Translations under genes and position numbers: made by a program
Assembly (NCBI GenBank): GCA_965198415.1
Contig: CBDAPN010000029.1
Location: 62,001 to 126,000 of the forward strand
Direction of reading: 5' to 3'
Length of the DNA stretch: 64,000 bases
DNA from: Endozoicomonas sp965198415
Lineage (GTDB): Bacteria; Pseudomonadota; Gammaproteobacteria; Pseudomonadales; Endozoicomonadaceae
Notes under the pieces: generated by a model
Database searches by the model: none
What the model saw: only the letters and a program-made list of their open reading frames with translations
What the model was told of the DNA's origin: nothing
Shown: positions 39,580 through 49,196 of the stretch, one piece after another
Layout: each line of letters starts with the position of its first letter
Position numbering within the stretch: position 1 is the first letter of the stretch

Positions 39580-42156
39580 TTGACCAACACTGACCTGTCC
39601 AAACACACCCCAATGATGCAGCAATATCTGCGAATCAAACAGCAGCACCGGGATCATCTGGTGTTTTACCGCATGGGGGATTTTTACGAACTGTTTTATG
39701 ACGACGCCAAAAAAGCAGCGCACCTGTTGGATATCACCCTGACCAAACGCGGTCACTCCGGTGGTGAACCCATTCCCATGGCCGGTATTCCTTACCATGC
39801 AGCAGAGGGTTACCTAGCCCGCCTGATTCGCCTGCGCCAGTCCGTTGCTATTGCCGAACAGATTGGCGACCCGGCCACCAGCAAAGGGCCGGTGGAGCGC
39901 CAAGTGGTACGCATTCTGACACCAGGTACCGTCAGTGATGAAGCCTTGCTCGATGAACGGCAGGATAACCTGCTGATGGCCGTCAGCGAGCATGATTCCC
40001 GGTATGGACTGGCTTTTTTGGACATTAGCAGCGGTCGCTTTAACATTCTTGAGGTCGATAGTGCAGAAGCCTTGCTTGGCGAAATTGAGCGCCTTAACCC
40101 GGCAGAAGTTCTGCTCAACGATGATCGTAACTGGCCTGAGGCATTACTGCCCCGTGGCGGTGTCAGCAAACGCCCACCCTGGGATTTTGACTTTGACAGT
40201 GCTGTTGAGCAGTTAACCCGACAGTTCCAGACGCAAAGTCTGGCTGGGTTTGGTTGTAGCCATTTATCTCTTGCAATAGCAGCGGCCGGTTGCCTGCTGC
40301 AATACGCCAAAGAGACACAGCGCACCGCCCTGCCCCACATTCGCTCGTTGGCTCTTGAGAACCGTGAGGAGAGCGTGGTTTTAGACGCTGCCAGTCGTAA
40401 GAATCTGGAGCTTACCAGCAACATGAATGGCGGGCGGGAACACACTCTGGCTGCGGTATTGGACCACACCGCTACGGCCATGGGCAGTCGCCTGCTAGGG
40501 CGCTGGATCAACCGCCCACTGCGTAGTTTGGAGAAATTACAGGCGCGACAGGCCGCCATTACCGCCCTGAAAGAGGGGGTTCATTTTGAATCGCTTTATC
40601 CGGTACTCAAAAATATTGGCGACATCGAACGCATACTGGCACGGGTTGCCCTGAAATCTGCCCGCCCCCGGGATCTGGCCCGACTGCGAGATGCCCTGCA
40701 GCAACTGCCGCAGCTGCAACAACTGCTTAGTACCATTGATTGTCAGACACTCCATCAGCTGGCACAGAGCATCAGTGAACACCCGCAAATGGCAACCTTA
40801 CTGAGCCGTGCCATTATTGAAAATCCGCCGGTGGTCATCCGCGATGGGGGCGTCATTGGCGACGGTTATGACCCGGAGCTCGATGAGCTGCGCTCCATCA
40901 GCGAGAACGCCGGGGATTATCTGGTAAAAATGGAGTTACGGGAGCGTGAACGCACCGGGCTGGCGAGCCTGAAGGTGGGCTATAACCGCGTCCACGGCTA
41001 CTACATTGAGTTAAGCCGGCGGGAATCAGAAGACGCCCCGGTGGACTACATTCGCCGTCAAACCCTGAAAAATACCGAACGTTTTATTACTCCGGAGCTG
41101 AAAGAGTTTGAAGATAAAGCACTGTCGAGTAAAAGCCGGGCTTTGGCACGGGAAAAAGCACTGTATGATGCGCTGCTGGAGACACTGGTCGCAGGACTTG
41201 GCCCTTTACAAGAGTGCGCCATGGCGCTGTCGGAGCTGGATGTACTGAGCAATCTGGCAGAACGGGCAGAGACTCTTGGCTTTTGCCGACCTGAGATGCT
41301 GTCAGGCCCCGGGATTGAGATTGTCGAAGGCCGTCATCCGGTGGTTGAACAGGTGCTTGATGAACCCTTTGTCGCTAACAACGTCACATTTAACACTCAG
41401 CGTCGTATGCTGGTGATTACCGGCCCTAACATGGGCGGTAAATCCACTTACATGCGCCAGAGTGCGCTGATTGTCTTATTGGCACACATTGGCAGTTTTG
41501 TTCCGGCGACAAAGGCTCGCATTGGTTTGGTGGATCGTATTTTTACCCGCATTGGCTCCTCCGATGACCTGGCCGGCGGCCGTTCAACATTTATGGTGGA
41601 GATGACCGAAACCGCCAATATTCTCCATAACGCCACCGAGCATAGCCTGGTGCTGATGGATGAAATTGGCCGCGGTACCAGCACCTTTGATGGTCTCTCT
41701 CTGGCTTGGTCCTGTGCTGCGTATCTGGCGGATTCGGTGCGGGCATTTACGCTCTTTGCCACCCACTACTTTGAGCTAACCCAACTGCCGCAAGAGTGCG
41801 ACACCGTGGTGAACGTTCACCTGAACGCCACGGAACACGACGACCGAATAGTATTTCTGCACGCGGTTCAAGAAGGCCCGGCCAGCCAGAGTTATGGTCT
41901 GCAAGTGGCGCAGTTGGCGGGCGTTCCCCGGCATGTGATTAATCAGGCGCGGCAGAAACTCAACCAGCTCGAACAAAGTGAAACAAAACACCCTGCTGAG
42001 CTTCAAAAACAGCCAGTAAACACCCTGCAGGCGGATCTGTTCGCCAGCCCACAACCCCACCCTGCCATTGAGGTACTTGAACAAACAGAGCCCGATAGCC
42101 TGACCCCCCGCCAAGCTCTGGAGTTGATTTATACGCTGAAATCTCTGGGCAGCTAA
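39580..42156 (+). CDS. mutS: DNA mismatch repair protein MutS
   Basis: 858 residues. MutS recognises mispaired or looped bases and recruits MutL. The mismatch-contact motif is in FYRMGDFYELFYDDAK near residue 30. Connector, core and clamp domains follow; the ATPase has Walker A GPNMGGKSTYMRQ at about residue 615, then DDLAGGRSTFMVEM and Walker B DEIGRGTSTFDGLS. The C-terminal tail ends LTPRQALELIYTLKSL, the dimer/tetramer region. The start is a TTG: the next ATG (39612) would remove residues just before HTPMMQQYL, which align with the family start. It is divergent from pncC and followed by a weak hairpin. Confidence 0.97.
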   Translation: MTNTDLSKHTPMMQQYLRIKQQHRDHLVFYRMGDFYELFYDDAKKAAHLLDITLTKRGHSGGEPIPMAGIPYHAAEGYLARLIRLRQSVAIAEQIGDPATSKGPVERQVVRILTPGTVSDEALLDERQDNLLMAVSEHDSRYGLAFLDISSGRFNILEVDSAEALLGEIERLNPAEVLLNDDRNWPEALLPRGGVSKRPPWDFDFDSAVEQLTRQFQTQSLAGFGCSHLSLAIAAAGCLLQYAKETQRTALPHIRSLALENREESVVLDAASRKNLELTSNMNGGREHTLAAVLDHTATAMGSRLLGRWINRPLRSLEKLQARQAAITALKEGVHFESLYPVLKNIGDIERILARVALKSARPRDLARLRDALQQLPQLQQLLSTIDCQTLHQLAQSISEHPQMATLLSRAIIENPPVVIRDGGVIGDGYDPELDELRSISENAGDYLVKMELRERERTGLASLKVGYNRVHGYYIELSRRESEDAPVDYIRRQTLKNTERFITPELKEFEDKALSSKSRALAREKALYDALLETLVAGLGPLQECAMALSELDVLSNLAERAETLGFCRPEMLSGPGIEIVEGRHPVVEQVLDEPFVANNVTFNTQRRMLVITGPNMGGKSTYMRQSALIVLLAHIGSFVPATKARIGLVDRIFTRIGSSDDLAGGRSTFMVEMTETANILHNATEHSLVLMDEIGRGTSTFDGLSLAWSCAAYLADSVRAFTLFATHYFELTQLPQECDTVVNVHLNATEHDDRIVFLHAVQEGPASQSYGLQVAQLAGVPRHVINQARQKLNQLEQSETKHPAELQKQPVNTLQADLFASPQPHPAIEVLEQTEPDSLTPRQALELIYTLKSLGS

Positions 42157-42240
42157 AGGAGCAAAATAGCTTGAGTGGGCAGTGCGGTGGCACCTCTTTT
42201 GCTCATGCGGGGGGAGTCACCAAAAGGCTCTCCACCCTTG

Positions 42241-42267
42241 CCCTGAACCTCCTGATGAGTTTCAGGG
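42241..42267 (+). terminator. Candidate terminator after mutS
   Basis: CCCTGAA pairs with TTCAGGG across a 13-base loop, 85 bp after the mutS stop. There is no T run, so the call is tentative. Confidence 0.3.
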
Positions 42268-42430
42268 TATAAGCTTGTAAGATTCGCAGCTATTAACTCC
42301 CTTGGCAATTCTGCTAGAATCTCACTCGTTTTTATACCAGTGCCAGCGCATCTTATAGATTAGAGGTCTATCTGAATACCAAGAAAGCGCTGGCTTTAAC
42401 CATAGTTATATCAAATGGAGTTTAACCACC

Positions 42431-42754
42431 ATGGCTTTCGTAGTGGGTGAAAACTGCATCAAATGCAAATACACCGATTGCGTGGAAGTCTGTCCTGTGG
42501 ACTGCTTCTATGAAGGACCAAATTTTCTGGTTATTCATCCGGACGAATGTATTGATTGCGCGCTCTGTGAGCCAGAATGTCCGGCCAACGCTATTTTTTC
42601 CGAAGACGAAATCCCCGACGATCAGCAGGAATACATTGAACTGAATGCCGTTTTAGCTGATGTCTGGGAAAACATTACTGAGAAAAAAGACCCCTTGCCC
42701 GATGCAGCAAAATGGGACGGTGTGAAGGGCAAACTTGATCAGCTAGAAAGATAA
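42431..42754 (+). CDS. fdxA: Seven-iron ferredoxin FdxA
   Basis: 107 residues, the usual length. It is a soluble electron carrier with one [3Fe-4S] and one [4Fe-4S] cluster. The N-terminal half has CIKCKYTDCVEVCPVDCF and the second motif is CIDCALCEPECP. The C-terminal half (VLADVWENITEKKDPLPDA) is the extension typical of the Azotobacter-type ferredoxin. A ribosome site, TGGAG, lies upstream of the ATG. It is the standard gene between mutS and rpoS in this group of bacteria. Confidence 0.96.
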   Translation: MAFVVGENCIKCKYTDCVEVCPVDCFYEGPNFLVIHPDECIDCALCEPECPANAIFSEDEIPDDQQEYIELNAVLADVWENITEKKDPLPDAAKWDGVKGKLDQLER

Positions 42755-42792
42755 CGCTGGCTGCTGTAGATTATGCTTCTTCTACAACCCAC

Positions 42793-42814
42793 CAGGAGAC
42801 TATTCAGTCTCCTG
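42793..42814. terminator. Hairpin between convergent fdxA and rpoS
   Basis: CAGGAGACT and AGTCTCCTG form a perfect 9-bp stem with a 4-base loop, placed between the ends of two convergent genes. It lacks a U tract on either side. Confidence 0.5.
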
Positions 42815-42821
42815 ATTGGCA

Positions 42822-43856
42822 TCAGTTAAACAGCGACTCGACAGACAGTCCCTGCTTTTCCAGAATCGAACGGAGCCGTTTCAGCGCCTCGACCTGTATC
42901 TGGCGAACCCGCTCCCGGGTTAGGCCAATTTCCCGACCCACCTCTTCAAGGGTACTGGTCTCATAGCCCCTCAGACCAAAACGGCGAGCAACCACCTCTC
43001 TTTGCTTTTCCGACAGCTCACCGAGCCAGCGATCCAGACTGTCGTTCAGATCGAGGTCCTGCAACAGAACGGCCGGATCAGCCCCCTTATCGTCGGAAAT
43101 CGTATCCAGAATTGATTTATCCGAGTCTGGCCCTAACGGCGTGTCAACGGAGGTCACACGCTCATTGAGCCCCAGCATGCGCTTAACGTCAGCGACCGGT
43201 TTATCAAGCAGCTGGGCAATTTCTTCCGGACTCGGGTCGTGATCCAGCTTTTGCGTCAACTCCCTCGCTGCTCGCAAGTAGACATTAAGCTCTTTGACCA
43301 CGTGAATCGGGAGGCGGATCGTACGGGTCTGATTCATGATTGCCCGTTCGATGGTTTGCCGAATCCACCAAGTTGCATAGGTGGAGAACCTGAACCCCCG
43401 CTCAGGATCGAATTTTTCAACCGCCCGAATCAGCCCGAGATTGCCCTCCTCAATCAGATCGAGCAGAGTCAAACCACGATTGACATAGCGTCTGGAGATT
43501 TTTACCACCAAGCGCAAGTTGCTTTCAATCATGCGACGACGCCCGGCTTCTACCCCTTTGCGGGCAAGCCGGGCATAGTGCACCTCCTCTTCAGGCGTGA
43601 GCAGAGGAGAGAAACCAATTTCGTTGAGATACAACTGGGTTGCATCAATGGACTTGTAAAAGCCATCGTCGTCTTTGCGCCGCCCGGTTGCCTTGGTCGC
43701 CGTTGTTGCTGGCGAGCGTTCACCGTCAAGGCCTGCTTCGTTTTCTTCCGCGCCAATGAGTTCTTCGGAACTATTGTCCGAACTCAATTCATCCTGTCCC
43801 TGGAGTTCATCTTCAGCATAACTGCTTAGCTCTGCGTCATCCCTCTTCGATGCCAT
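42822..43856 (-). CDS. rpoS: RNA polymerase sigma factor RpoS
   Basis: 344 residues. This is the stationary-phase and general stress sigma factor. Region 1.2 begins at DATQLYLNEIGFSPLLTPEEE; region 2 has LLDLIEEGNLGLIRAVEKFD and RFSTYATWWIRQTIERAI; region 3 has IHVVKELNVYLR; region 4 has the helix-turn-helix TLEEVGREIGLTRERVRQIQ. The N-terminal 55 residues are acidic and low in complexity. It sits downstream of nlpD, within which rpoS promoters lie in related bacteria. Confidence 0.97.
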   Translation of the reverse strand: MASKRDDAELSSYAEDELQGQDELSSDNSSEELIGAEENEAGLDGERSPATTATKATGRRKDDDGFYKSIDATQLYLNEIGFSPLLTPEEEVHYARLARKGVEAGRRRMIESNLRLVVKISRRYVNRGLTLLDLIEEGNLGLIRAVEKFDPERGFRFSTYATWWIRQTIERAIMNQTRTIRLPIHVVKELNVYLRAARELTQKLDHDPSPEEIAQLLDKPVADVKRMLGLNERVTSVDTPLGPDSDKSILDTISDDKGADPAVLLQDLDLNDSLDRWLGELSEKQREVVARRFGLRGYETSTLEEVGREIGLTRERVRQIQVEALKRLRSILEKQGLSVESLFN

Positions 43857-43961
43857 AAGAGTTAGTCCTATCCGAAAGTCCCACTCTAGCCGGGCAATTC
43901 ACAAATTGAGCTGCCTCGACACCCGTGAGATCCCTCTACTTCAAACAGCCACTGATCTTCA

Positions 43962-44744
43962 TCAGCGCCCTGGCAGGTACCCTACTGGGTTGACCGGATT
44001 GCCATTGCGCCGAATTTCGAAGTGCAGCTTAGGCTCCGTCGTTCCTGTAGAACCTATTTCGGCTATCTTTTGGCCCGCTTTAACTGAGTCTCCCTCACTG
44101 ACGAATAGATCCCTATTGTGTGCATATGCACTCAGATAGCTAGTGTTGTGCTTTACGATTATCAGCCTGCCATAACCCGATAGATCACTGCCGGCGTAAA
44201 CTACCTCGCCACTGGCTGCTGCGAGTACAGGCTCTCCTAATTTGCCGCCAATATCAATCCCTTTATTAATCGGTGCTTTAAGTGAAAAGTCAGAAATAAT
44301 TTTTCCTTTGGCAGGCCATTGCCAGCCAGTGGCGGACGGTAAAGTTGCTTTTACCGGCGCCGCCACTTGTGTATATTTTTTAACCGATTCGATGCGTTTT
44401 GACGGAGCTTTCCCAACAGGGATTGCTGCTTTTTTGGCGGGTTTGGTCACCACAGGACGATGCACGGATAAACTTATCTTCTGTCCCGGATAAATGACAT
44501 AAGGGCGACGAATTTTATTATTTTCTGCCAAAACTCTAAAGTCTCTGCTATATAGCCAAGCTATTGAGTAAAGCGTTTCACCTTTTTGCACAATATGTTG
44601 ACCAGAAGTCACCCTTGGCGGGGACCTCAGGTCAACCACAGCGACTTGGGCAGGATCATGGCTACAACCGGTGATCAGTAGACAGCTTATTAGAAAAATT
44701 ATTTTTTTTGAGCAATCACTCATTTTAATTCGAGTGATTTTCAT
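43962..44744 (-). CDS. nlpD: Lipoprotein NlpD (LysM, degenerate LytM domain)
   Basis: 260 residues from the ATG at 44744, which has GGA about five bases upstream; ATGs at 44723 and 44786 are alternatives. The signal peptide ends in the lipobox LITGC. LysM follows (HIVQKGETLYSIAWLY ... IYPGQKISL, residues about 45-90), then a Lys/Ala/Pro linker and a C-terminal M23/LytM domain (GWQWPAKGKIISDF ... LHFEIRRNGNPVNPVGYLP). The metal ligands are missing: the HxxxD position reads NKGIDI and the HxH motif reads KLH. The protein is therefore not a peptidase but, as in E. coli, probably activates the amidase AmiC at the septum. Confidence 0.93.
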   Translation of the reverse strand: MKITRIKMSDCSKKIIFLISCLLITGCSHDPAQVAVVDLRSPPRVTSGQHIVQKGETLYSIAWLYSRDFRVLAENNKIRRPYVIYPGQKISLSVHRPVVTKPAKKAAIPVGKAPSKRIESVKKYTQVAAPVKATLPSATGWQWPAKGKIISDFSLKAPINKGIDIGGKLGEPVLAAASGEVVYAGSDLSGYGRLIIVKHNTSYLSAYAHNRDLFVSEGDSVKAGQKIAEIGSTGTTEPKLHFEIRRNGNPVNPVGYLPGR

Positions 44745-44882
44745 GAGATCCAACACGCTAACAACTCCATAAACCACTATGATCACGAACGCCTTTTATT
44801 TCAAAAAAGGCTAAAAATATTAAATATTTATTTAAAATCAATATATCAAGCTCAATGATTTCGCCTACCTTTCAGTACCCTC

Positions 44883-45812
44883 TCAGTGCTTTTTACTGCC
44901 AAACCACTCAATGGCGGCCACCAGAATAATGGCAAACAGCATCAGCCCGATGGATTCGATCAGATAAGCAGGCTGACCGGTAATGGACTCGTAGTTCATT
45001 GGCGAAACATTCACCTGAATCAGTGGCACCTGCTCACCACTACTGTTGATGCGGGTCTGCAGCGTCTCTTTCCACGGCCAGACTTTGCTTAGCGCCCCAA
45101 GCATCAGACCGGTCAGCAGAGCAATGGCCAAATCACGATGGCGCTGCAACAGCCATGATAAAATGTGAGAAAAACTCAGCAAGCCACCGATGCAACCAAA
45201 CCCGAAAACCAGCAACACTTCAAAGTTGAGGCCTCTGACGGCATCAATCACCGGAGCATACAGCCCCATCATCAACAACATAAAACTGCCGGAGATGCCG
45301 GGCAAAATCATTGCACAAATCGCAATAGCACCGGCAAAAAACAGGGTTAACGGCTCTGGCTCAAGGCTGTTCGGTGCCAGCACTCCGAGGAGATACGCCA
45401 GCCCAACCCCAAGCAACAAAGTGGTTATCGTCCCCAAGTGCCAATGTTGCACCTGACGAATCATGTGCACGCCTGAGACCAGAATCAGACCAAAAAAGAA
45501 GGCCCAGAGCATCTCCGGATAATTTGATAAGAGCCAGGTAATGCCATGGGCGAAGGATAAAATGCTGCTCAATACACCGCCAAACACACAGAGCAAAAAA
45601 GTGCCGTCTATGTGGCGCCAAGCAGCCGCAACGCCCTCTTTGCCGAGCACTTTTAGCAGCGCCGGGTTGAAACTTTTTAACGCATTGATCAAGCGATCAT
45701 AAATACCGGTAATAAATGCAATGGTGCCACCGGAAACCCCCGGCACCACATCCGCCGCCCCCATCGCCATTCCCTTGGCAATAAGCGCAAAATAAGAAGA
45801 AAATCCAGGCAT
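44883..45812 (-). CDS. popT: DUF368 undecaprenyl-phosphate translocase (PopT type)
   Basis: 309 residues with about eight hydrophobic segments. The family signature MGAADVVPGVSGGTIAFITGIYDRL near the N-terminus and its internal counterpart AGAIAICAMILPGISGSFMLLMMG are clear. DUF368 proteins return undecaprenyl phosphate from the outer to the inner face of the membrane, which supports cell-wall and O-antigen synthesis. It stands alone between nlpD and pcm, reading in the same direction, with a 96-bp gap on the nlpD side and 92 bp on the pcm side. The insertion between these two genes is not the layout in Pseudomonas. Confidence 0.88.
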   Translation of the reverse strand: MPGFSSYFALIAKGMAMGAADVVPGVSGGTIAFITGIYDRLINALKSFNPALLKVLGKEGVAAAWRHIDGTFLLCVFGGVLSSILSFAHGITWLLSNYPEMLWAFFFGLILVSGVHMIRQVQHWHLGTITTLLLGVGLAYLLGVLAPNSLEPEPLTLFFAGAIAICAMILPGISGSFMLLMMGLYAPVIDAVRGLNFEVLLVFGFGCIGGLLSFSHILSWLLQRHRDLAIALLTGLMLGALSKVWPWKETLQTRINSSGEQVPLIQVNVSPMNYESITGQPAYLIESIGLMLFAIILVAAIEWFGSKKH

Positions 45813-45904
45813 GTCCTAACCTTTTGATTGAGTTAATAATGGCCAGCCATTCCAGGCCAACCGTTAATACATCGCTGCATTTGCGCGCGTTGAGGCACAA
45901 CCGC

Positions 45905-46585
45905 TTAGCGCACCACACCAGATAACAGCGGCACAAAGCGAACCGCCTCAAGCAGCTGACGCTGGTAACCATCCCCCCGACGAGTCACTAGCATCAGCTC
46001 CTGAACCCCCGCCTTCCCCACCGGAATCACCAGTCGACCTCCCTGTGGCGACAATTGTTGTAACAATTCCAATGGTATTTCCGCAGGAGCTGCCGTCACG
46101 ATAATGGCATCAAACGGTGCTTCGATGGGCCAGCCCATCGCACCGTCGCCAAGACGCAGTCGAACGTTATGCAGCCCCAGCCGGACAAATCGCTGCCGGG
46201 CTTGCTCTTGCAGTGCCCGGATACGCTCAACGGAATAGACTTTTTTCACCAAAGACGCCAATACCGCCGTCTGGTAGCCAGAGCCCGTACCCACCTCCAG
46301 AACTTTTTTCACACCGCTATCAATTACACCAGTACCCAGCAGCGCCTGCGTCATACTGGCAACAATGTAAGGTTGGGAGAGAGTTTGATTATGACCAATG
46401 GGCAGAGCGGTATCTTCATAAGCCCGGTGCGCCAGCGCTTCATCGAGAAACATGTGCCGGGGTACGCTGCGCATGGCATCCAGCACCGGCTTAGACTGAA
46501 TACCCTGACTGGCCAGACGCTGAATCAGACGCTCCCGGGTTCGACGTGAGGTCATGCCGATCCCATCAATTTCAACATCCCTCAT
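45905..46585 (-). CDS. pcm: Protein-L-isoaspartate O-methyltransferase
   Basis: 226 residues. It methylates L-isoaspartyl residues with S-adenosylmethionine so that damaged proteins can be repaired. Motifs: SVPRHMFLDEALAHRAYED, then LPIGHNQTLSQPYIVASMT, and the SAM-binding VLEVGTGSGYQTAVLA. The start overlaps the surE stop by four bases, so the pair is probably co-translated. Confidence 0.96.
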   Translation of the reverse strand: MRDVEIDGIGMTSRRTRERLIQRLASQGIQSKPVLDAMRSVPRHMFLDEALAHRAYEDTALPIGHNQTLSQPYIVASMTQALLGTGVIDSGVKKVLEVGTGSGYQTAVLASLVKKVYSVERIRALQEQARQRFVRLGLHNVRLRLGDGAMGWPIEAPFDAIIVTAAPAEIPLELLQQLSPQGGRLVIPVGKAGVQELMLVTRRGDGYQRQLLEAVRFVPLLSGVVR

Positions 46586-47340
46586 AAACAGACTCCAAGC
46601 CAGTCCTCCACTTGAGACAACGACCCATGACCGGTTTTATCGTATTGCAGCGGCGTGATGGAGACGTAACCGTTCGCAATAGCGTGGAAATCGGTTCCTT
46701 CTTCTTCGAGCAGCGGCTTGCCAACCCCGCCAATCCACCATACCGTTTTGCCTTTGGGGTCAACCATTTTGGCCGGTGGCATCGGGCGATCACGGTGCCC
46801 AAGGCGTGTCACTTTCATGCCTTTAATCTCGTCATAAGCACAGTCGGGCACATTGACGTTCAAAATTGTGCCTGTTGGCAGGCTTAATGCATCCATTCGG
46901 GTCATGATGTCGTTGAGCACTTTGGCGCTCACCGCAAGGTTATGATCTTCAGTACCACAAGAAGAGATAGCAATGGCCGTTTCTGTCAGCATTCGCCCTT
47001 CCATCGCGGCGGCGACGGTACCGGAGTAGAGCACATCATCGCCAAGGTTGGCGCAGTTATTAATCCCGGAAACCACCCGCTGCGGCCTGTGCTCAAACAA
47101 GCCGCTGATCGCAAGGTTGACGCAGTCTGCCGGTGTTCCGTCAACACTGAAAAAACCGTTATCGTGCGCTTTCATCCGCAAAGGGCGCCCCAGCGTCAGG
47201 GAGTGCCCCCGCCCGGAGCAGTCGCTGTCCGGAGCGACTACCCAACAAGATCCATGGGATTTTAGTACCTCAAACGACAGCGCCAACCCTTTTGCCGTTA
47301 CGCCATCATCATTGGATAACAATATGGTCATCGTCCGCAA
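46582..47340 (-). CDS. surE: 5'/3'-nucleotidase SurE
   Basis: 252 residues. SurE is a metal-dependent nucleoside monophosphate phosphatase linked to stationary-phase survival. The N-terminal LLSNDDG carries the metal-binding Asp pair; VAPDSDCSGRGHSLT and SGINNCANLGDDVLYSGTV give the other conserved active-site residues. A nearby ATG three codons in (47331) is an alternative start. It overlaps pcm downstream by four bases. Confidence 0.96.
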   Translation of the reverse strand: MRTMTILLSNDDGVTAKGLALSFEVLKSHGSCWVVAPDSDCSGRGHSLTLGRPLRMKAHDNGFFSVDGTPADCVNLAISGLFEHRPQRVVSGINNCANLGDDVLYSGTVAAAMEGRMLTETAIAISSCGTEDHNLAVSAKVLNDIMTRMDALSLPTGTILNVNVPDCAYDEIKGMKVTRLGHRDRPMPPAKMVDPKGKTVWWIGGVGKPLLEEEGTDFHAIANGYVSITPLQYDKTGHGSLSQVEDWLGVCL

Positions 47341-47437
47341 ACTCTCTGTTCATGAATTATTTGGCCCAATTCGGCGGGCTCACCGCTCTCTTGCGACGGC
47401 AGGATAAATACCAAAAAAGACAGGACCAACCTGCTCA

Positions 47438-48493
47438 TCAAGCCTCTTTGGTTTCACAAACCAACAGCTCTCGCAACACCGACGTTGCAAAACACCCCTT
47501 TGGCAACCGAAAACGCAACTCCAGTATCTTGCCTTGCGGGTCATCCTGCCAAAACCAGCTCAGCCGCTCAGGTATTAACCGGTTAATACGCCGCTCCTGC
47601 TGCAACCCCGCCCGCTCAAGACCGGCGCAAAGCTCCCCATAACGGTCGACGACGGACTGCTCAAGGTGCAGCATTTGTGCCGTCACTTTTGCCGCCCCCC
47701 GCCCCCACAATGGCGAAGTAGGGCTGAGTTCCCCGTTCTCAAGCCGGGTCAGAAGGGCCGCATCGGGCTCAGCAAAAATTAAACTGTTACTGCCCTGAAA
47801 GCCCAAAGCGTCACCGGCAATGGCTTGACTCCACACCCCCTGCCCCACTTTTTCCGACAACACCCGATTAAACAGCCAAGACCTGGCCGCAGAAAGGTAA
47901 ACCGAGCGCTTATTACGTTGCACCCGAAACTTGCCAGCCAGCATATCCGCTGCTTTGACAATATTACGGCCTTGATGGCCAAAACGCTGTTCACCAAAAT
48001 AATTGGGAACCCCCGCTTGGGCAATCTGCTCAAGCCGTGCATCAACACGGGCAACGTCCCCCTGCACGGCGCGCAGGGTAATACAGAAATCATTGGCCTT
48101 GAGGGTGCCGGTTTTCAGTTTCTTGCGATGGCGTACCGCACGCAAAATACGGATTGAATCACTTTCCAGCCCGCTCCATTGGGGGTCTGCCATCCCGGGC
48201 AGGGAGATACAAAACCATTGACGGGTAACACCATGACGATCCTTGCGACCGGCATAACTGACCGACTGTCTTTTAACGCCAGCGTGTTGCGCCAGCAACC
48301 CCGCCACCCAGTCGGTATTTTCCCCTTTTTTTTCCAGCAACAGATAAAGGTGCTCCCCTTCACCTTCCGGCTCAAATGGCAGTAACTCATCAACAATGAA
48401 GTCTTCAGGGTGAGATTTAAAAAAACAACGGCCCAAGGGCCCATCAAAAGCGTACTGCCAGTTTGTAGAATAATCAGCAGATACTGCATCCAT
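47438..48493 (-). CDS. truD: tRNA pseudouridine(13) synthase TruD
   Basis: 351 residues. TruD converts U13 of tRNA-Glu to pseudouridine. The catalytic Asp is in YAGRKDRHGVTRQWF at about residue 80; NYFGEQRFGHQGRN is the other family hallmark. The C-terminal half has the TRUD insertion domain and ends LRFRLPKGCFATSVLRELL. It lies between ispF and surE in the standard order. Confidence 0.96.
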   Translation of the reverse strand: MDAVSADYSTNWQYAFDGPLGRCFFKSHPEDFIVDELLPFEPEGEGEHLYLLLEKKGENTDWVAGLLAQHAGVKRQSVSYAGRKDRHGVTRQWFCISLPGMADPQWSGLESDSIRILRAVRHRKKLKTGTLKANDFCITLRAVQGDVARVDARLEQIAQAGVPNYFGEQRFGHQGRNIVKAADMLAGKFRVQRNKRSVYLSAARSWLFNRVLSEKVGQGVWSQAIAGDALGFQGSNSLIFAEPDAALLTRLENGELSPTSPLWGRGAAKVTAQMLHLEQSVVDRYGELCAGLERAGLQQERRINRLIPERLSWFWQDDPQGKILELRFRLPKGCFATSVLRELLVCETKEA

Positions 48494-48585
48494 AAGGTCG
48501 ACTCAGCTGGATAAAACGGGAGAGTAACCATACCGCAGTTGCTGCGGTTATTGAACGATTAAGGGAAAAATAGGAGGGAAAACAA

Positions 48586-48621
48586 ACCGTTTTGCGATGA
48601 AGTGCATCACCACAAAACGGT
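48586..48621. other. Imperfect hairpin in the truD-ispF gap
   Basis: ACCGTTTTG (48586-48594) and CAAAACGGT (48613-48621) flank an inner GATG/CATC pair. The 229-bp gap between ispF and truD holds no gene. The structure may end the ispD-ispF transcript or be a truD leader; it lacks a T tract. Confidence 0.35.
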
Positions 48622-48722
48622 AACAGCTGTATTGCAAAATGGTCGGCTACACGGTGCCAGCGATAATTTTGCCGACGTTATTGCATCAGCCAGACGGGTT
48701 GAAAAAATACCAAAAGCAGCGG

Positions 48723-49196
48723 CTAAATCGCCTCAACCAATACCACCGCATGCACTGCAATACCCTCTTTACGACCGGTATAGCCGAGTTTTTCGGTGGT
48801 GGTGGCCTTAACGTTCACCAATCCGGTTTCAATCGCCATATCTTCGGCGATGTTTTTACGCATCTGCTCAATATGGGGTGCCATTTTAGGTGACTGAGCA
48901 ACAATGGTGCTGTCCATATTGATGGGCTTCAGCTTGTGCTCTTGCAACAGCGCAACCACATGGCGCAATAGTTTGCGGCTATCAATGCCTTTGAAACGCT
49001 CATCGGTATCTGGAAAATGCTTGCCGATATCCCCAAGCCCCGCGGCACCGAGCAACGCATCACACAGAGCGTGCAAAAGCACATCCCCGTCAGAGTGCGC
49101 CACCAGAGCGTGGGTGTGGGGTATGGTCACTCCCCCAAGAACAATGTGATCACCTTCACCAAACTTATGAACATCAAAGCCGTGTCCAATTCTCAT
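48723..49196 (-). CDS. ispF: 2-C-methyl-D-erythritol 2,4-cyclodiphosphate synthase
   Basis: 157 residues. It is the cyclase step of the MEP isoprenoid pathway. The metal ligands are visible in MRIGHGFDVHKFG (Asp8, His10) and AHSDGDVLLHALCDALLGA. DIGKHFPDTDERFKG and TTEKLGYTGRKEGIAVHAV are family motifs. Its ATG overlaps the ispD stop by one base (TAATG), which indicates translational coupling. Confidence 0.97.
   Translation of the reverse strand: MRIGHGFDVHKFGEGDHIVLGGVTIPHTHALVAHSDGDVLLHALCDALLGAAGLGDIGKHFPDTDERFKGIDSRKLLRHVVALLQEHKLKPINMDSTIVAQSPKMAPHIEQMRKNIAEDMAIETGLVNVKATTTEKLGYTGRKEGIAVHAVVLVEAI

Noticed and set aside
39810..40559. A 249-codon minus-strand frame inside mutS
   Set aside because: It is an antisense shadow of a conserved gene, with a low-complexity Arg/Ser-rich product.
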